From Afipia sp. (lineage in GTDB: Bacteria; Pseudomonadota; Alphaproteobacteria; Rhizobiales; Xanthobacteraceae): DNA of 52,656 nucleotides. This document shows positions 36,814 through 45,307 of the stretch, piece by piece. Within the stretch, counting starts at the first letter, position 1. The number at the start of each line of letters is the position of its first letter. The stretch is from positions 1-52,656 of the forward strand of contig JAFVHU010000009.1 of NCBI GenBank assembly GCA_017474385.1. Reading direction: 5' to 3'. The translations under genes and the position numbers were made by a program. The notes under the pieces were generated by a model. That model did not search any database and had not been told where the DNA came from. It worked only from the letters and a program-made list of their open reading frames with translations.

Positions 36814-38805
36814 ATGAAGCGAGTCATTTTTGGCGTGTTCCTTGCGTCAGGGTGCATCTGCGATGGCATTGCGGCGGATGCGGGTCGGCCCCGCCTCGCG
36901 GAGACTTTCGATTGGACCGGAGCATTCATCGGCGCTCATTTCGGCTATTCGGCCGGAAGTTCCGGGTTCTCCAAGCGGCCAGGGTACGCCGCCGATGGGG
37001 GATCGTTCGGTCTGTTCGAAGTCTTCGATCCCTTCAAAGGAACGGGCAGCTACGCCATCGGACTGAGCGCCGGGTACAACTACATGCTGCCGTCGCGTGT
37101 CGTTCTTGGCGTCGAGGCCGACGTGTCCATTCCCAACACGATCGCGGGCTCCACCGCCGTCCCCGGTGCGCAAGGCCCCTCGACGCTCAAGGAAGCGGTG
37201 CAAAACTCCGGATCGGTTCGCGCGCGCCTTGGTTACGCGCCGGGTGCCTGGCTTTTCTACGCAACGGGCGGTCTGGCGTGGACTTACAACCGGTCGACGC
37301 TCGCATCGGTCGCGGCAACCGACGGCGAGAGGCACGATCTCACCCGGCTCGGCCTCGCATGGGGCGCGGGGGCCGAACTCGGATTGTCGCCCAATTGGTC
37401 GGCCAAGCTCGAATACCTCGGCACAGGTTTCGGATCGCAAGGCGTGACATTTTCGGGAGCGGCGCAGCGGGTCTCGTCGGATTGGACGGTCCACACGGCA
37501 CGCTTGGGCTTCAACTATCGGTTTGGCCGGGATGACCGGCAAGGGCTCGACGAGGGCCTGAAGCCGCTGGAGACCGACTGGTTCAATCTGCGGACTCAGA
37601 CCACCTACCTGCAGCAGTACGCGGCGCCATTTCGCGCACCGTACCGCGGCACGAACAGCCTCATCCCCAACCAAACCCGCGAGACCTGGGACGTCACCTT
37701 CTATGCCGGCATCCGGCCTTGGAAGGGCGGAGAATTCTGGATCAATCCGGAGATCGACCAGGGGTTCGGCTTGAGCTCGACGCTCGGGGTCGCGGGGTTT
37801 CCGAGCGGTGCAGCCTACAAGGTCGGCTCTGCCAGTCCCTACGCCCGGATTTCGCGGGCCTTCTTCCGCCAGACGTTCGACCTCGGCGGCGAAACGAAGA
37901 AGGTCGACGGCGACATCAATCAGTTCGCCGGCACCCAGACGAACGATCGGATCGTCCTGACGGTCGGAAAGTTCGCCGTGGCCGACGTCTTCGACACCAA
38001 CAAATACGCGCACGACCCGCGCAAGGACTTCTTGAACTGGTCGCTCATAGACACGGGTACCTTCGATTATGCGGCGGACGCCTGGGGCTACACCTATGGC
38101 GCCGCGATCGAATGGTACAAGGGCTCCTGGACGATACGCGGCGGCCTCTTCGATCTGTCCAGGGTGCCCAACAGCTCGGAACTCGATCCGCGCTTCGAGC
38201 AATTCCAGTGGGTCGGGGAAGTCGAACACCGGCATGAGATATGGGGCAAGCCCGGCAAGGTCGCGGTGACCGGCTTTCTATCGCGGGGACGCATGGGACG
38301 CTTCGACGACGCCGTGGCGCTGGCCCACGCGACCGGCGGGCCTGCCGACACGGCGTCCGTCCGGTCGTATCGCAGTCGCGCGGGCGTCAGCGTCAATCTC
38401 GAACAGGAGGTAACCCGCGATCTGGGTATCTTTGCACGCGCGGGCGTCGCGGACGGCTCCGTGGAGGCGTATGAGTTCACGGACATCGACAGGACGGCGG
38501 CGGCCGGGCTCTCGCTCTCGGGTGCATCGTGGAATAGACCGAACGACACTTTCGGTTTGGCAGGCGTCATCAACGGCATTTCAAGTGCGCGGCGGGCCTA
38601 TCTCGATGCCGGAGGGCTCGGCATTCTGGTCGGCGACGGCCGGCTCCCTAATTCAGGTCCGGAGAAGATTGTTGAATGCTATTACAGCTTTCCGATATCG
38701 GTCTGGCGCGCGACCTTGAACTATCAGTTGATCACGAACCCCGCCTTCAATCGGGACCGCGGCCCGGTCTCGGTTTTCGGCGCCCGCCTGCGCGCGCAGT
38801 TCTAG
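36814..38805 (+). CDS. Two-part outer-membrane porin (Omp25-like barrel + OprB-like domain)
   Basis: A 663-residue exported outer-membrane protein. After a signal peptide (cleavage near I-A-A-D) residues about 25-240 form an Omp25/RopB-type eight-strand barrel: F-D-W-T-G-A-F-I-G-A-H-F-G-Y, L-G-V-E-A-D and a terminal L-G-F-N-Y-R-F-G. From about 250 to the end it is an OprB-like carbohydrate-selective porin (T-W-D-V-T-F-Y-A-G-I-R-P, F-D-L-G-G-E, V-G-K-F-A-V-A-D-V-F-D, final A-R-L-R-A-Q-F). The joined arrangement is seen in some Rhizobiales. Its last 150 bases overlap the convergent TPR frame. Confidence 0.85.
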   Translation: MKRVIFGVFLASGCICDGIAADAGRPRLAETFDWTGAFIGAHFGYSAGSSGFSKRPGYAADGGSFGLFEVFDPFKGTGSYAIGLSAGYNYMLPSRVVLGVEADVSIPNTIAGSTAVPGAQGPSTLKEAVQNSGSVRARLGYAPGAWLFYATGGLAWTYNRSTLASVAATDGERHDLTRLGLAWGAGAELGLSPNWSAKLEYLGTGFGSQGVTFSGAAQRVSSDWTVHTARLGFNYRFGRDDRQGLDEGLKPLETDWFNLRTQTTYLQQYAAPFRAPYRGTNSLIPNQTRETWDVTFYAGIRPWKGGEFWINPEIDQGFGLSSTLGVAGFPSGAAYKVGSASPYARISRAFFRQTFDLGGETKKVDGDINQFAGTQTNDRIVLTVGKFAVADVFDTNKYAHDPRKDFLNWSLIDTGTFDYAADAWGYTYGAAIEWYKGSWTIRGGLFDLSRVPNSSELDPRFEQFQWVGEVEHRHEIWGKPGKVAVTGFLSRGRMGRFDDAVALAHATGGPADTASVRSYRSRAGVSVNLEQEVTRDLGIFARAGVADGSVEAYEFTDIDRTAAAGLSLSGASWNRPNDTFGLAGVINGISSARRAYLDAGGLGILVGDGRLPNSGPEKIVECYYSFPISVWRATLNYQLITNPAFNRDRGPVSVFGARLRAQF

Positions 38806-40041
38806 CGACAAAGTGAAGGCAGCTTGCAGGATTTGGCGGCCATCCGGCGTTTTGCCGTTGTGCGTGAGGAACTCCCCGATGTAGAAATCCGCCTCGCAAA
38901 GGCGCCTGGCCGCCTGGTGTGCGTTGCCTTCTTCGGCAAGCTGACGTACCCGACCGGTGTCCATATTTCCAAGATAGAGATCGAGGGCCGCGCCCGGCCA
39001 CCGGTCGCGCTTCACCTTGGCCGTGTTCGCCTCGAGTTCTTCGCGGTCAGCGTATCGCTGATGAACGCGCGCTATGTGCAGCCAGATCGCGGAATTCGGG
39101 TTTGACGGCCTGAGACGAACGGCGGTCTGAAGGTCCTCGACCGCTGCTGGAATCGCTCCCGAGTATATGCGTGCGCGTCCTCGTCCTAGATAGACGCTGG
39201 CATTGCCGGGATCGATCTTAAGGGCTTGATCGAAATCGCTGATCGCTTCTTTGTATCGGCCAAGCGTCAAATAGCCGTTTGCCCTGTTGGCCCAAAAGGT
39301 TGGGTCGCTGTCTCGCAGCCGAATCGCCTCGCTGAAATCCGCGATGGCCTTTTCGGCGCCTCCTTGCATAAGGTAGAGGCCGCCGCGATTGCTGTAGGCA
39401 TCGGCAAAGTCCTTCTGCATGGCAATCGCACGGTCGTAATCGACGATCGCGGCCTGGTAATCCTGCTTCGCGAAGAAGGCATGGGCGCGATTGTAGAAGG
39501 CCTCCGCGTACGCCGGATCGAGACGTATTGCGGCTCCGTAATTCTTGATGGCAAGGTCCAATTCCGCCTTATGTTCGTAGACCGAACCGAGATTATTATG
39601 GATCAGCGCGCTGTTGGGGTTGAGGCGAAGCGCCTGCATCAGGTCGTCGCGGGCCCGGTCGAATTCGCGACGATGCGTCCAGATGAGCGCCCTATAGACG
39701 TAGAAGTTCGGAAACTGCGGGAGGAGTGCGATCGCCGCATCGAGATCGCCAAGCGCACGGTCGCGCAAACCGAGCGCTTCGTAGGAGACGCCGCGGCTGT
39801 AAAGTAGAAATCCTCGCTGGTCCGGCGCGAACTCTCCGCGCCGGAGGGCCTCGTCGAACAACTGAATGGCATACGGATATTGCCGTCGTTCCTTTGCAGC
39901 AAGCCCTTCCCGGACGAGCTCCCGAGCAGTCTGCGCTGCCGAAGGCGCTGCAAAGGGGACAGGCCGGAATGCGCTCGGCCTCCTTGTAGTCGGCGAGCAC
40001 GCTCGAGAGCAGGAATCCAATGATGAAGATGGCACCGCCAA
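38653..40041 (-). CDS. TPR-repeat protein, apparently altered at both ends
   Basis: A 462-residue frame with about eight tetratricopeptide repeats between residues 40 and 330, many with A-x-x-x-F-x-x-A-I-x-L-x-P signatures, so it should bind other proteins. The start is weak: only a TTG at 40041 or GTG nearby, and residues 1-30 are simply another frame of the membrane-protein remnant upstream. The last 50 residues are antisense to the porin gene's 3' end. I suspect a repeat protein that lost its own start and end in rearrangements. The TPR core itself is clear. Confidence 0.6.
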   Translation of the reverse strand: MAVPSSSLDSCSRACSPTTRRPSAFRPVPFAAPSAAQTARELVREGLAAKERRQYPYAIQLFDEALRRGEFAPDQRGFLLYSRGVSYEALGLRDRALGDLDAAIALLPQFPNFYVYRALIWTHRREFDRARDDLMQALRLNPNSALIHNNLGSVYEHKAELDLAIKNYGAAIRLDPAYAEAFYNRAHAFFAKQDYQAAIVDYDRAIAMQKDFADAYSNRGGLYLMQGGAEKAIADFSEAIRLRDSDPTFWANRANGYLTLGRYKEAISDFDQALKIDPGNASVYLGRGRARIYSGAIPAAVEDLQTAVRLRPSNPNSAIWLHIARVHQRYADREELEANTAKVKRDRWPGAALDLYLGNMDTGRVRQLAEEGNAHQAARRLCEADFYIGEFLTHNGKTPDGRQILQAAFTLSLELRAQAGAENRDRAAVPIEGGVRDQLIVQGRAPDRYRKAVIAFNNLLRT

Positions 40042-40219
40042 TACCGCTGGTCAGCAGGCTATTGACCTCCAGGATTTCGAGGCCGTAATAGTGCACGGCT
40101 ACCTTGACGCAGCCGAGCGCCCGCACGACCACGGCAACCGTGAAGAACAACCGGAATTTCTTGCGAAAACTGAGGTCCGCGCCCCCGAAGTGCAGGTGCG
40201 CGATTATCGATGACGTCAT
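39965..40219 (-). pseudogene. N-terminal fragment of a membrane protein (bestrophin/DUF4239-like?)
   Basis: From the ATG at 40219, about 85 codons encode a soluble start (L-H-F-G-G-A-D-L-S-F-R-K-K-F), then helices V-A-V-V-V-R-A-L-G and I-G-G-A-I-F-I-I-G-F-L-L, and D-Y-K-E-A-E-R-I-P. The last motif recalls bestrophin-like DUF4239 proteins. Similarity then stops abruptly and the TPR frame takes over. The fragment is intact up to that junction. Confidence 0.45.
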
Positions 40220-40249
40220 TGCTCTACGATCCAATCTTCCATTGGGGAT

Positions 40250-40723
40250 TCAACGAAACCGACTTCCGTTCCAGATCAATCGTCTGCAGCAGCTATGGTC
40301 GTATCCGCCGCAATGCACTTCGATGGAAGGGACGCCGGATACGATCGACATGTCGATTTCGAAAACGTTTCCCCGCCAGACCTCCCGCTGCAACCCCGCC
40401 TTGGAAACGAAAACGCGGTGGAGACATCCGCTGGACGTACAGACTTCCGCTCTGTTCCCGCAGCCGATCTGGTCAAAGTGTACTGCTGTAAATTCTTCTC
40501 CCACCGGTCCCTGCAGGTACCGTAGAAAGCCGTTGCGCACGGTGATGTATTCATCCCCGCACGCGCGCTTCGCCAGCTCCAGTGCGGAGCGAATGGCCGG
40601 CGACAGCCGGCTGTACTGGCCGGAAGACAAAGGGACGAGACGGCCCTGGGCCTGGCCTGAAGCACGCGCCATCGCATCAGAGGTCGTAAGGCAAATCACC
40701 AACGATATGACGAAACGCGACAT
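40250..40723 (-). CDS. Exported Cys-containing protein, unknown
   Basis: A 157-residue product from the ATG at 40723, which follows GGGAGGATCTC. The signal peptide is M-S-R-F-V-I-S-L-V-I-C-L, cleaved near A-M-A-R. The mature part has seven cysteines in the second half (G-C-G-N-R-A-E-V-C-T-S-S-G-C, H-C-G-G, C-C), suggesting disulfides in the periplasm. No family is recognised. The reading frame is open upstream to 40840, across the PilZ remnant. Confidence 0.6.
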   Translation of the reverse strand: MSRFVISLVICLTTSDAMARASGQAQGRLVPLSSGQYSRLSPAIRSALELAKRACGDEYITVRNGFLRYLQGPVGEEFTAVHFDQIGCGNRAEVCTSSGCLHRVFVSKAGLQREVWRGNVFEIDMSIVSGVPSIEVHCGGYDHSCCRRLIWNGSRFR

Positions 40724-40757
40724 GAGATCCTCCCTGCAACCGGGGTCGACCGCACCC

Positions 40758-41011
40758 TCAAGATTCCCGATCCGATTTGAACGAGACGCCGATACGTTTT
40801 TCCTTGATCCAAACGATCCGGCATTCGTGACGGACATCATCGGACGAGATCACCAGCGTGAATTCCTTGGGGACGCCGAGAGGGCTTGCGACGTCCAGCA
40901 TGGCGCCCGACTTCGTCAGGTTGCGCACCGCGCACGATATCGCCGCCCCCCGAACGAGATCATTCCGGCTTTTAAAACGCGTGTTTGCCGCAGTCTGCGC
41001 TTGTCTTCCAT
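40758..41011 (-). pseudogene. PilZ-domain protein with a frameshift
   Basis: From the ATG at 41011 the frame reads M-E-D-K-R-R-L-R-Q-T-R-V-L-K-A-G, a PilZ-like start, but stops early. One extra base in the C6 run (40946-40951) restores a frame giving C-A-V-R-N-L-T-K-S-G-A-M-L-D-V, then V-W-I-K-E-K-R-I-G-V-S-F, ending at 40758: a complete 84-residue PilZ domain that would bind cyclic di-GMP. The D/N-x-S-x-x-G site is N-L-T-K-S-G-A. Either it is truly broken or the run is miscounted in the assembly. Confidence 0.75.
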
Positions 41012-41033
41012 GAGGCCTCCCACCGGGACATGC

Positions 41034-41369
41034 CTAGTCGACTTTCTTTTCGGCCGCCTCGCCCTGCTTGACGATGTCACCCTTCGTGAACAGGATGCCA
41101 TGGAGCTCGATCCGCCAGTCCGCCTTCTTGCGCAGCAGAAACTCGAGGTTCATGCCGAAGTGCTTGAACTCCTCCCTCTGCGCGTTCGCCATGATCGCCT
41201 TGGCGTCCTTGTGCTTCTCGACGGACATGCGCTGTTCGTACCAACTGATCGCCTCCGCCTCCTCGATGAGCGACGTGATCATGCGAGCGAAGGTGCGGAT
41301 GTCCTGGGAGAGTTCCTCCGGCGGTTCGCGGTATTGATCGAAGCCCATCTTGTTGTCCTTCTGTTTCAT
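41034..41369 (-). CDS. Encapsulin-type ferritin-like protein (EncFtn family)
   Basis: A 111-residue helical protein matching the small ferritin that is loaded into encapsulin shells. The iron-site residues are visible: E-E-A-E-A-I-S-W-Y (Glu36, Glu37, Glu39, Trp43, Tyr44) and R-E-E-F-K-H-F-G-M with the later Glu and His. In the family, two chains form the ferroxidase site between them. GGAG lies six bases before the ATG at 41369. The tail G-D-I-V-K-Q-G-E-A is short and no encapsulin gene is in the window, which is odd for this family. Confidence 0.85.
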   Translation of the reverse strand: MKQKDNKMGFDQYREPPEELSQDIRTFARMITSLIEEAEAISWYEQRMSVEKHKDAKAIMANAQREEFKHFGMNLEFLLRKKADWRIELHGILFTKGDIVKQGEAAEKKVD

Positions 41370-41421
41370 CTTCGCTCCTTGCGGCTACGATGAACCAGAA
41401 ATCCTCCCTTCGTGAAGACCT

Positions 41422-41715
41422 TCAATTTGTCTCATAGGCGCTGACGGGGAACAAGTCGGACTGGCTGACCCACGCTGCGGAGATTTGGCAGCTGAGCTCG
41501 CGATCCGGACTCGCCACGATGGCCAAGGGATCAATCCCGTAGCGCTGCCGGAATGCCGCGATCGCGCTCTCCTGCCGCGCGAGCTTGCGGCTCAAAGCAT
41601 CGATTTGAGCGCGACGCGTGAGGGCGAGAGCCGCGATGTTTTCGCGGAATGTACGCGCATCCGCGCGTGTCCCTGTCGAGGTGCCATGTCTGGATTGTCG
41701 GCGCTTGGTGTTCTA
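41422..41715 (-). pseudogene. Startless remnant of an unknown gene
   Basis: A frame ending at 41422 encodes E-N-I-A-A-L-A-L-T-R-R-A-Q-I-D-A-L-S-R-K-L and then A-A-F-R-Q-R-Y-G-I-D-P, with normal amino acid composition. It is closed by a stop just upstream and has no ATG or GTG. It looks like the tail of a helical protein whose start has been lost. Low confidence; it could be chance. Confidence 0.3.
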
Positions 41716-41871
41716 TCAGATTTGTGAACAAACCTCACAGCGAATTTTTCCGACGCGGTCGCAGCACTTTATAAGCGGTTGCGCGAACAGGAAAAAATTT
41801 AAGAATCACGGCTTCAATGCCGGTCGCTTGGTAGATCGGCTCTCCCCGAACCAATTCCCCAATTTGCCTTC

Positions 41872-42300
41872 TCAATTCTCCCGCTTGCCCGGTCTGTTGA
41901 TCCGTTTTTTCAGCGGGTGTAGCAGCCGAAGGGTTGCGAAATTGACCACGCTGAGGACTGCAGCAATATCGTATAGTCCGAAACCCGCGGCGGCCCCGAT
42001 TACGCCGACATTCCACACACTGGCGGCGGTTGCTGTGCCGTGGACGCTCTGCTCGCTTCGCAGGATCGCCCCTCCGCCAATAAAACCGATGCCGGTAATC
42101 AGGCCCGCCAGAATGCGCGACTGAGCCCCTATATCATCCCCCAGCATCTCTTTTGCCAGGAGAATAAGCCCGCAGCTCGCGATCGCCACCAGAGGAAAGG
42201 TGCGAAGACCAGCACTGCTGCCTTCGCGCTCTTGACTCCAGCCAATCGGTAACGCGAGCACGTAAGCAACGGAGAGATCCATAAGGTGGGAGAAGACCAT
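41872..42300 (-). CDS. MgtC/SapB family membrane protein
   Basis: A 142-residue protein of the MgtC N-terminal type with about four hydrophobic helices. Family motifs include I-G-W-S-Q-E-R, A-G-L-R-T-F-P-L-V, G-L-I-T-G-I-G-F-I-G-G-G-A-I-L and A-A-S-V-W-N-V-G-V-I-G-A-A. MgtC proteins act in magnesium homeostasis and ATP-synthase control; this short form has no C-terminal ACT-like domain. The start could be the ATG at 42300 or at 42282; ribosome sites are weak. Confidence 0.85.
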   Translation of the reverse strand: MVFSHLMDLSVAYVLALPIGWSQEREGSSAGLRTFPLVAIASCGLILLAKEMLGDDIGAQSRILAGLITGIGFIGGGAILRSEQSVHGTATAASVWNVGVIGAAAGFGLYDIAAVLSVVNFATLRLLHPLKKRINRPGKREN

Positions 42301-42544
42301 GGACCAAGATAGGAGTTGGAATCTCGTCACCTGGAGACCCCGCATCCCTGACTGCGATAGACCGCTATCCCAAGCCCACAATGGGATAGCGGAGGGGCTC
42401 GTCTGCGTGATGAAGGCCCGCGACCGCTCGAGCGGAGCGTGGCCCCGTGATGGGAATGTTCAACAACGACAGCAAACGTTATCTTGGTTTCACAAACCGT
42501 CCGCCAGAACGGGTGAGTTTCGTCCATGTTCTGCGCGGCGATGA

Positions 42545-43336
42545 TCATGGCCCCACTACCCGGCGATAGAGATGCCAGGTGGCGTGGCCCAGCACTGGCA
42601 TCACGACGGCAAGTCCTACAAAAAACGGTAGGGATCCGATGACAAGCGCGGCGACGACAATAGAGCCCCAAAGGGTCATCGTGACCGGATTGGCGAGAAC
42701 CGCTCGGATCGATGTCGCGACTGCCGTCGCCGCACCGACATTCCTGTCAAGCAGTAAAGGGAAAGCCACCACAGAGGTGGTCAGCACGACAATGCCGAAC
42801 AGCAAGCCAATGGCGCTGCCCACGAGAAGCAGTTTGTGACCGGATGAAGTCGTGAGCAAGTTGCGTATGAAAATGGTCGGTGATTCCGGCGCGCCGAAAC
42901 CGACAAAGTGGTACAGCCAGTGCGCCACCGCGAGCCAGCAGACGAAAATCACGATCAGGAGGAAGGCAAGGACGGCGACGGCCCGGATTGACGGAGTTCC
43001 CAGCACATCGAAAGCGTGCTTCCAGGAGGTGTTGAGCCCGGCTTCGCGTCGCCGACTCATCTCATAAAGCCCGATCGCGGCGAACGGCCCGATCAATGCA
43101 AAGCCGGCCGTGAGCGGGAAGAGCAGGTGTATCAGGTCATTGCCAAATGTCATGCGAGCGAGAAGAACGCCCACGATCGGATAAATCAGACTCAAAAATA
43201 CAACGTGGCTCGGCATCGCCACGAAATCCTCGATACCTTTGGCGAGCACGTTTTTGAGATCGGCCGGTCCGATCCTACGGACGATCAGAGGTGCCGGGCG
43301 GTTGCCCGCGCCGACAAGGATACGGAAGTTCGCCAT
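42545..43336 (-). CDS. DUF2189 membrane protein
   Basis: A 263-residue protein with about six membrane helices and a conserved-looking start (R-I-G-P-A-D-L-K-N-V-L-A-K-G-I-E-D-F). L-F-P-L-T-A-G-F-A-L-I-G-P-F-A-A-I-G-L-Y-E-M-S-R-R-R-E is the DUF2189 core. Function is unknown. It is co-directional with the MgtC-like gene, after a 245-base gap that holds nothing I can name. Confidence 0.85.
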   Translation of the reverse strand: MANFRILVGAGNRPAPLIVRRIGPADLKNVLAKGIEDFVAMPSHVVFLSLIYPIVGVLLARMTFGNDLIHLLFPLTAGFALIGPFAAIGLYEMSRRREAGLNTSWKHAFDVLGTPSIRAVAVLAFLLIVIFVCWLAVAHWLYHFVGFGAPESPTIFIRNLLTTSSGHKLLLVGSAIGLLFGIVVLTTSVVAFPLLLDRNVGAATAVATSIRAVLANPVTMTLWGSIVVAALVIGSLPFFVGLAVVMPVLGHATWHLYRRVVGP

Positions 43337-43498
43337 CGTTTCTCCTGAACTGTTGCCCGAGCGCTCAACGCCTCGACATGCAGGCCTGATCTTTGCCGGT
43401 CATGACGAATGACGCAATGGGCTGGCATCGACGTCGGCATCAAGGCGACTATCCCAAGGCACTAACGGTTCAATCGATTCATCGCGTCGGCAACGGCC

Positions 43499-43604
43499 TC
43501 CTTCCCGGCCGCCGGCAACCAAGCTTCCAGTAGGCACCGGCGCAGCTGCGCGTTGGTCTACTGATGTGCTGCGGTTCGGCCCGGGCTCGCCGTCCAGGCG
43601 CGTT
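43499..43604 (-). repeat. Decayed copy of the 44.6-kb exported-protein gene
   Basis: About 105 bases closely resemble 44571-44676, which lies inside the pseudogene at 44445-44787. In the same frame it contains a stop, so it is a degraded duplicate sitting next to the 3' end of the Gly/His-rich gene. Confidence 0.7.
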
Positions 43605-43612
43605 GAGGGTGG

Positions 43613-44056
43613 CTAAAGGTAGCCGTAAAGGTCGGCCGGGTGAAACCCGCCATAAAAGCCGTGATGATGATGATGATGATGATAGGAATAGCTTGGGTAC
43701 ATGCAGCCAGAGAACCCGTGATGGTGAGAATGATAAGAACAGCTCGGATCCACGAAGCCGTAGTAACCATGACCGCGATAATCTCGGCCATGGTGACCGT
43801 AGCCAAAACCATGGCCAAAGCTATGACCAAGATGGCCGCCGAAATGGCCGAACCCACCGTGGCCCATCCCTAACCCATGACCTCCGCCGAAGTGACCGCC
43901 ACCTCCTCCATAATGGCCTCCGCCGAAGTGGCCGCCGCCTCCGAAATGTCCACCCCCTCCGTGACCTCCGCCATGAGGTTCCGCCATTACTGCCTGAGGC
44001 GCAAAAAGAATGCCCGCCAGCAGGCCGGCGATCATCAGGGTAAGTTTCGTCGCCAT
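43613..44056 (-). CDS. Exported Gly/His-rich protein
   Basis: A 147-residue exported protein. A signal peptide (M-A-T-K-L-T then a hydrophobic run, A-V-M-A) is followed by about 55 residues of G-G-G-H-F repeats, then more His- and Tyr-rich sequence including H-H-H-H-H-H-H near residue 130 and two cysteines. About a quarter of the mature chain is histidine, so metal binding (Ni, Cu, Zn) in the periplasm is plausible. Not matched to a known chaperone. Confidence 0.7.
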   Translation of the reverse strand: MATKLTLMIAGLLAGILFAPQAVMAEPHGGGHGGGGHFGGGGHFGGGHYGGGGGHFGGGHGLGMGHGGFGHFGGHLGHSFGHGFGYGHHGRDYRGHGYYGFVDPSCSYHSHHHGFSGCMYPSYSYHHHHHHHGFYGGFHPADLYGYL

Positions 44057-44444
44057 GACCTTTCTCCTTAAATGCTCTCAATCCTCACGGAGAAGCTCTT
44101 TGACGCTTCACCAAGAGAAACCGCGACCGGCGCTCACATGCAATGAAATCAAACACCTGGTCTGGAGAAAGGTTCCCTAGGGGCGCCGAGGTCTTTTACC
44201 TTGCGAGATGCGCGGGCATGTCAAGTTCGATTGAGCCGAGCCCAGCGGCAAAGAGCCGACTTCACGCTCCCAAGGAGTCCGGGATCAGCTCCACTGGTGG
44301 ATTCGTAAACGGGTCGCGGAGCGATGCCTTCGTGCTGTTGGCAGCAGGCTGCGACTTGGTTGCACACGGCCATTTGCTGCGGTGCATGCTGTTTTTCAAT
44401 TGGACGCAACTACCGAGAACTAAAACCGGGCTCGGCGAAGATCA
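44057..44444. other. Gene-free stretch
   Basis: No reading frame, RNA or repeat with support. It holds the upstream region of the Gly/His-rich gene (minus strand). Confidence 0.5.
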
Positions 44445-44787
44445 TCAGCGTGGAGAGATGCCAATGCGTGCTTCGGAGAGCGCCTTGACGCAGGCCGTGT
44501 GATCACCCCGGTTGTCCGCGGCACGTGCCCGCTCCAGCGCGGCGCGATCATGACGCTCGTCGGCTATGGCCTCCTCCCGGCCGCGGGCAACCGAGCTTCG
44601 AGTAGGCTGGCGGTGCAGTTGCGCGTCGGTCGACTGATGTGCTGCGCCTCGGCCCGGGCTCGCCGCCGTCAAGGCGTCGCGCGGCTTCCACCTGGGCGAT
44701 GTCATTTGCACATGTTCCTGCCCGGACAGCGCCTGCACTCCAGGCAAGTGCCCCGATTACAACAGCGGTCAAAACGCCATAGGGCAT
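44445..44787 (-). pseudogene. Frameshifted exported Ala/Arg-rich protein
   Basis: The ATG at 44787 starts a signal peptide (M-P-Y-G-V-L-T then G-A-L-A-W-S, A-V-R-A) followed by C-A-N-D-I-A-Q-V-E-A-A. Near 44675-44690 the matching sequence moves to another frame, which continues D-A-L-T-A-A-S-P, then L-H-R-Q-P-T-R-S-S-V-A-R and a helical end with a cysteine, stopping at 44445. A one-base change restores a single protein of about 113 residues, similar in outline to small exported proteins repeated in Bradyrhizobium. Confidence 0.7.
44571..44676 (-). repeat. Partner of the 43.5-kb duplication
   Basis: Segment of the exported-protein pseudogene that is duplicated, in decayed form, at 43499-43604. 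Both copies have the same orientation and are about 1.07 kb apart. Confidence 0.7.
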
Positions 44788-45076
44788 CTGATACAATCTC
44801 TTCTGTTCGTTGGATCGCGCCCCGGAGTTCGGCCTGTTGGCGGCAATCCCTGGCAGTGAGCCCATCTGTATTGCGGTTTACTCAAATAACGGATAACGGA
44901 TCATTCCCTCCTGCCTCGGCAGATCGGGTCATGATCTTCACCTTTTCTCGGCTCTCGGCGATCCGCCAAGAGCGAGCAGCAATGATTCTCCGAAACAGCT
45001 GCAACCTGCGGGCAGTTCGTCACCCCTCTTGCTCACCCGCACACTTGGACGCGCCGGAAGATGCTGGTGGCGGGAT

Positions 45077-45307
45077 TTACATCCCTTTCATCCCCTTCAT
45101 GCCTCCGCCTTTCATTCCGTCCATCCCCTTCGTTTCATTATGACCCTTCATGTGTTTTCCCGACATGTGGCGCATCTTTTTCTTGGCCTTGACCTGCGTC
45201 ACTCCAGTCTCACTCATGCCACTAACCATTGGAATCCCGGGCATCGCCGCAGCCGTAATGACGGACGCAAAGAAAGCGACGGCCGTCGCAAGTGCAATCT
45301 TTTTCAT
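45077..45307 (-). CDS. Exported Met/Lys/Gly-rich small protein
   Basis: A 76-residue protein. I use the ATG at 45307 (M-K-K-I-A-L), nine bases after CAGGAG; another ATG two codons upstream is too close. A signal peptide ends near I-T-A-A-A-M. The tail alternates Met, Lys, His and Gly (K-K-K-M-R-H-M, G-M-K-G-G-G-M-K-G-M-K-G-M). Methionine/histidine tails of this sort fit copper or other soft-metal binding; this is inferred. Longer frames to 45484 have no signal peptide at their start. Confidence 0.6.
   Translation of the reverse strand: MKKIALATAVAFFASVITAAAMPGIPMVSGMSETGVTQVKAKKKMRHMSGKHMKGHNETKGMDGMKGGGMKGMKGM

Noticed and set aside
36847-38235. 462-residue minus-strand frame opposite the porin
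   Set aside because: Shadow frame with no domain; the plus strand has a signal peptide and barrel motifs.
43640-43873. Met/Ile-rich plus-strand frame with repeated ATG codons
   Set aside because: Arises from the complement of His codons (CAT read as ATG) in the Gly/His-rich gene.
43613-44056. Gly/His-rich protein as a second substrate of the radical SAM enzyme
   Set aside because: It lies about 8 kb away, lacks W-x-N triplets and has a mature length unlike RiPP precursors, so there is no positive evidence.
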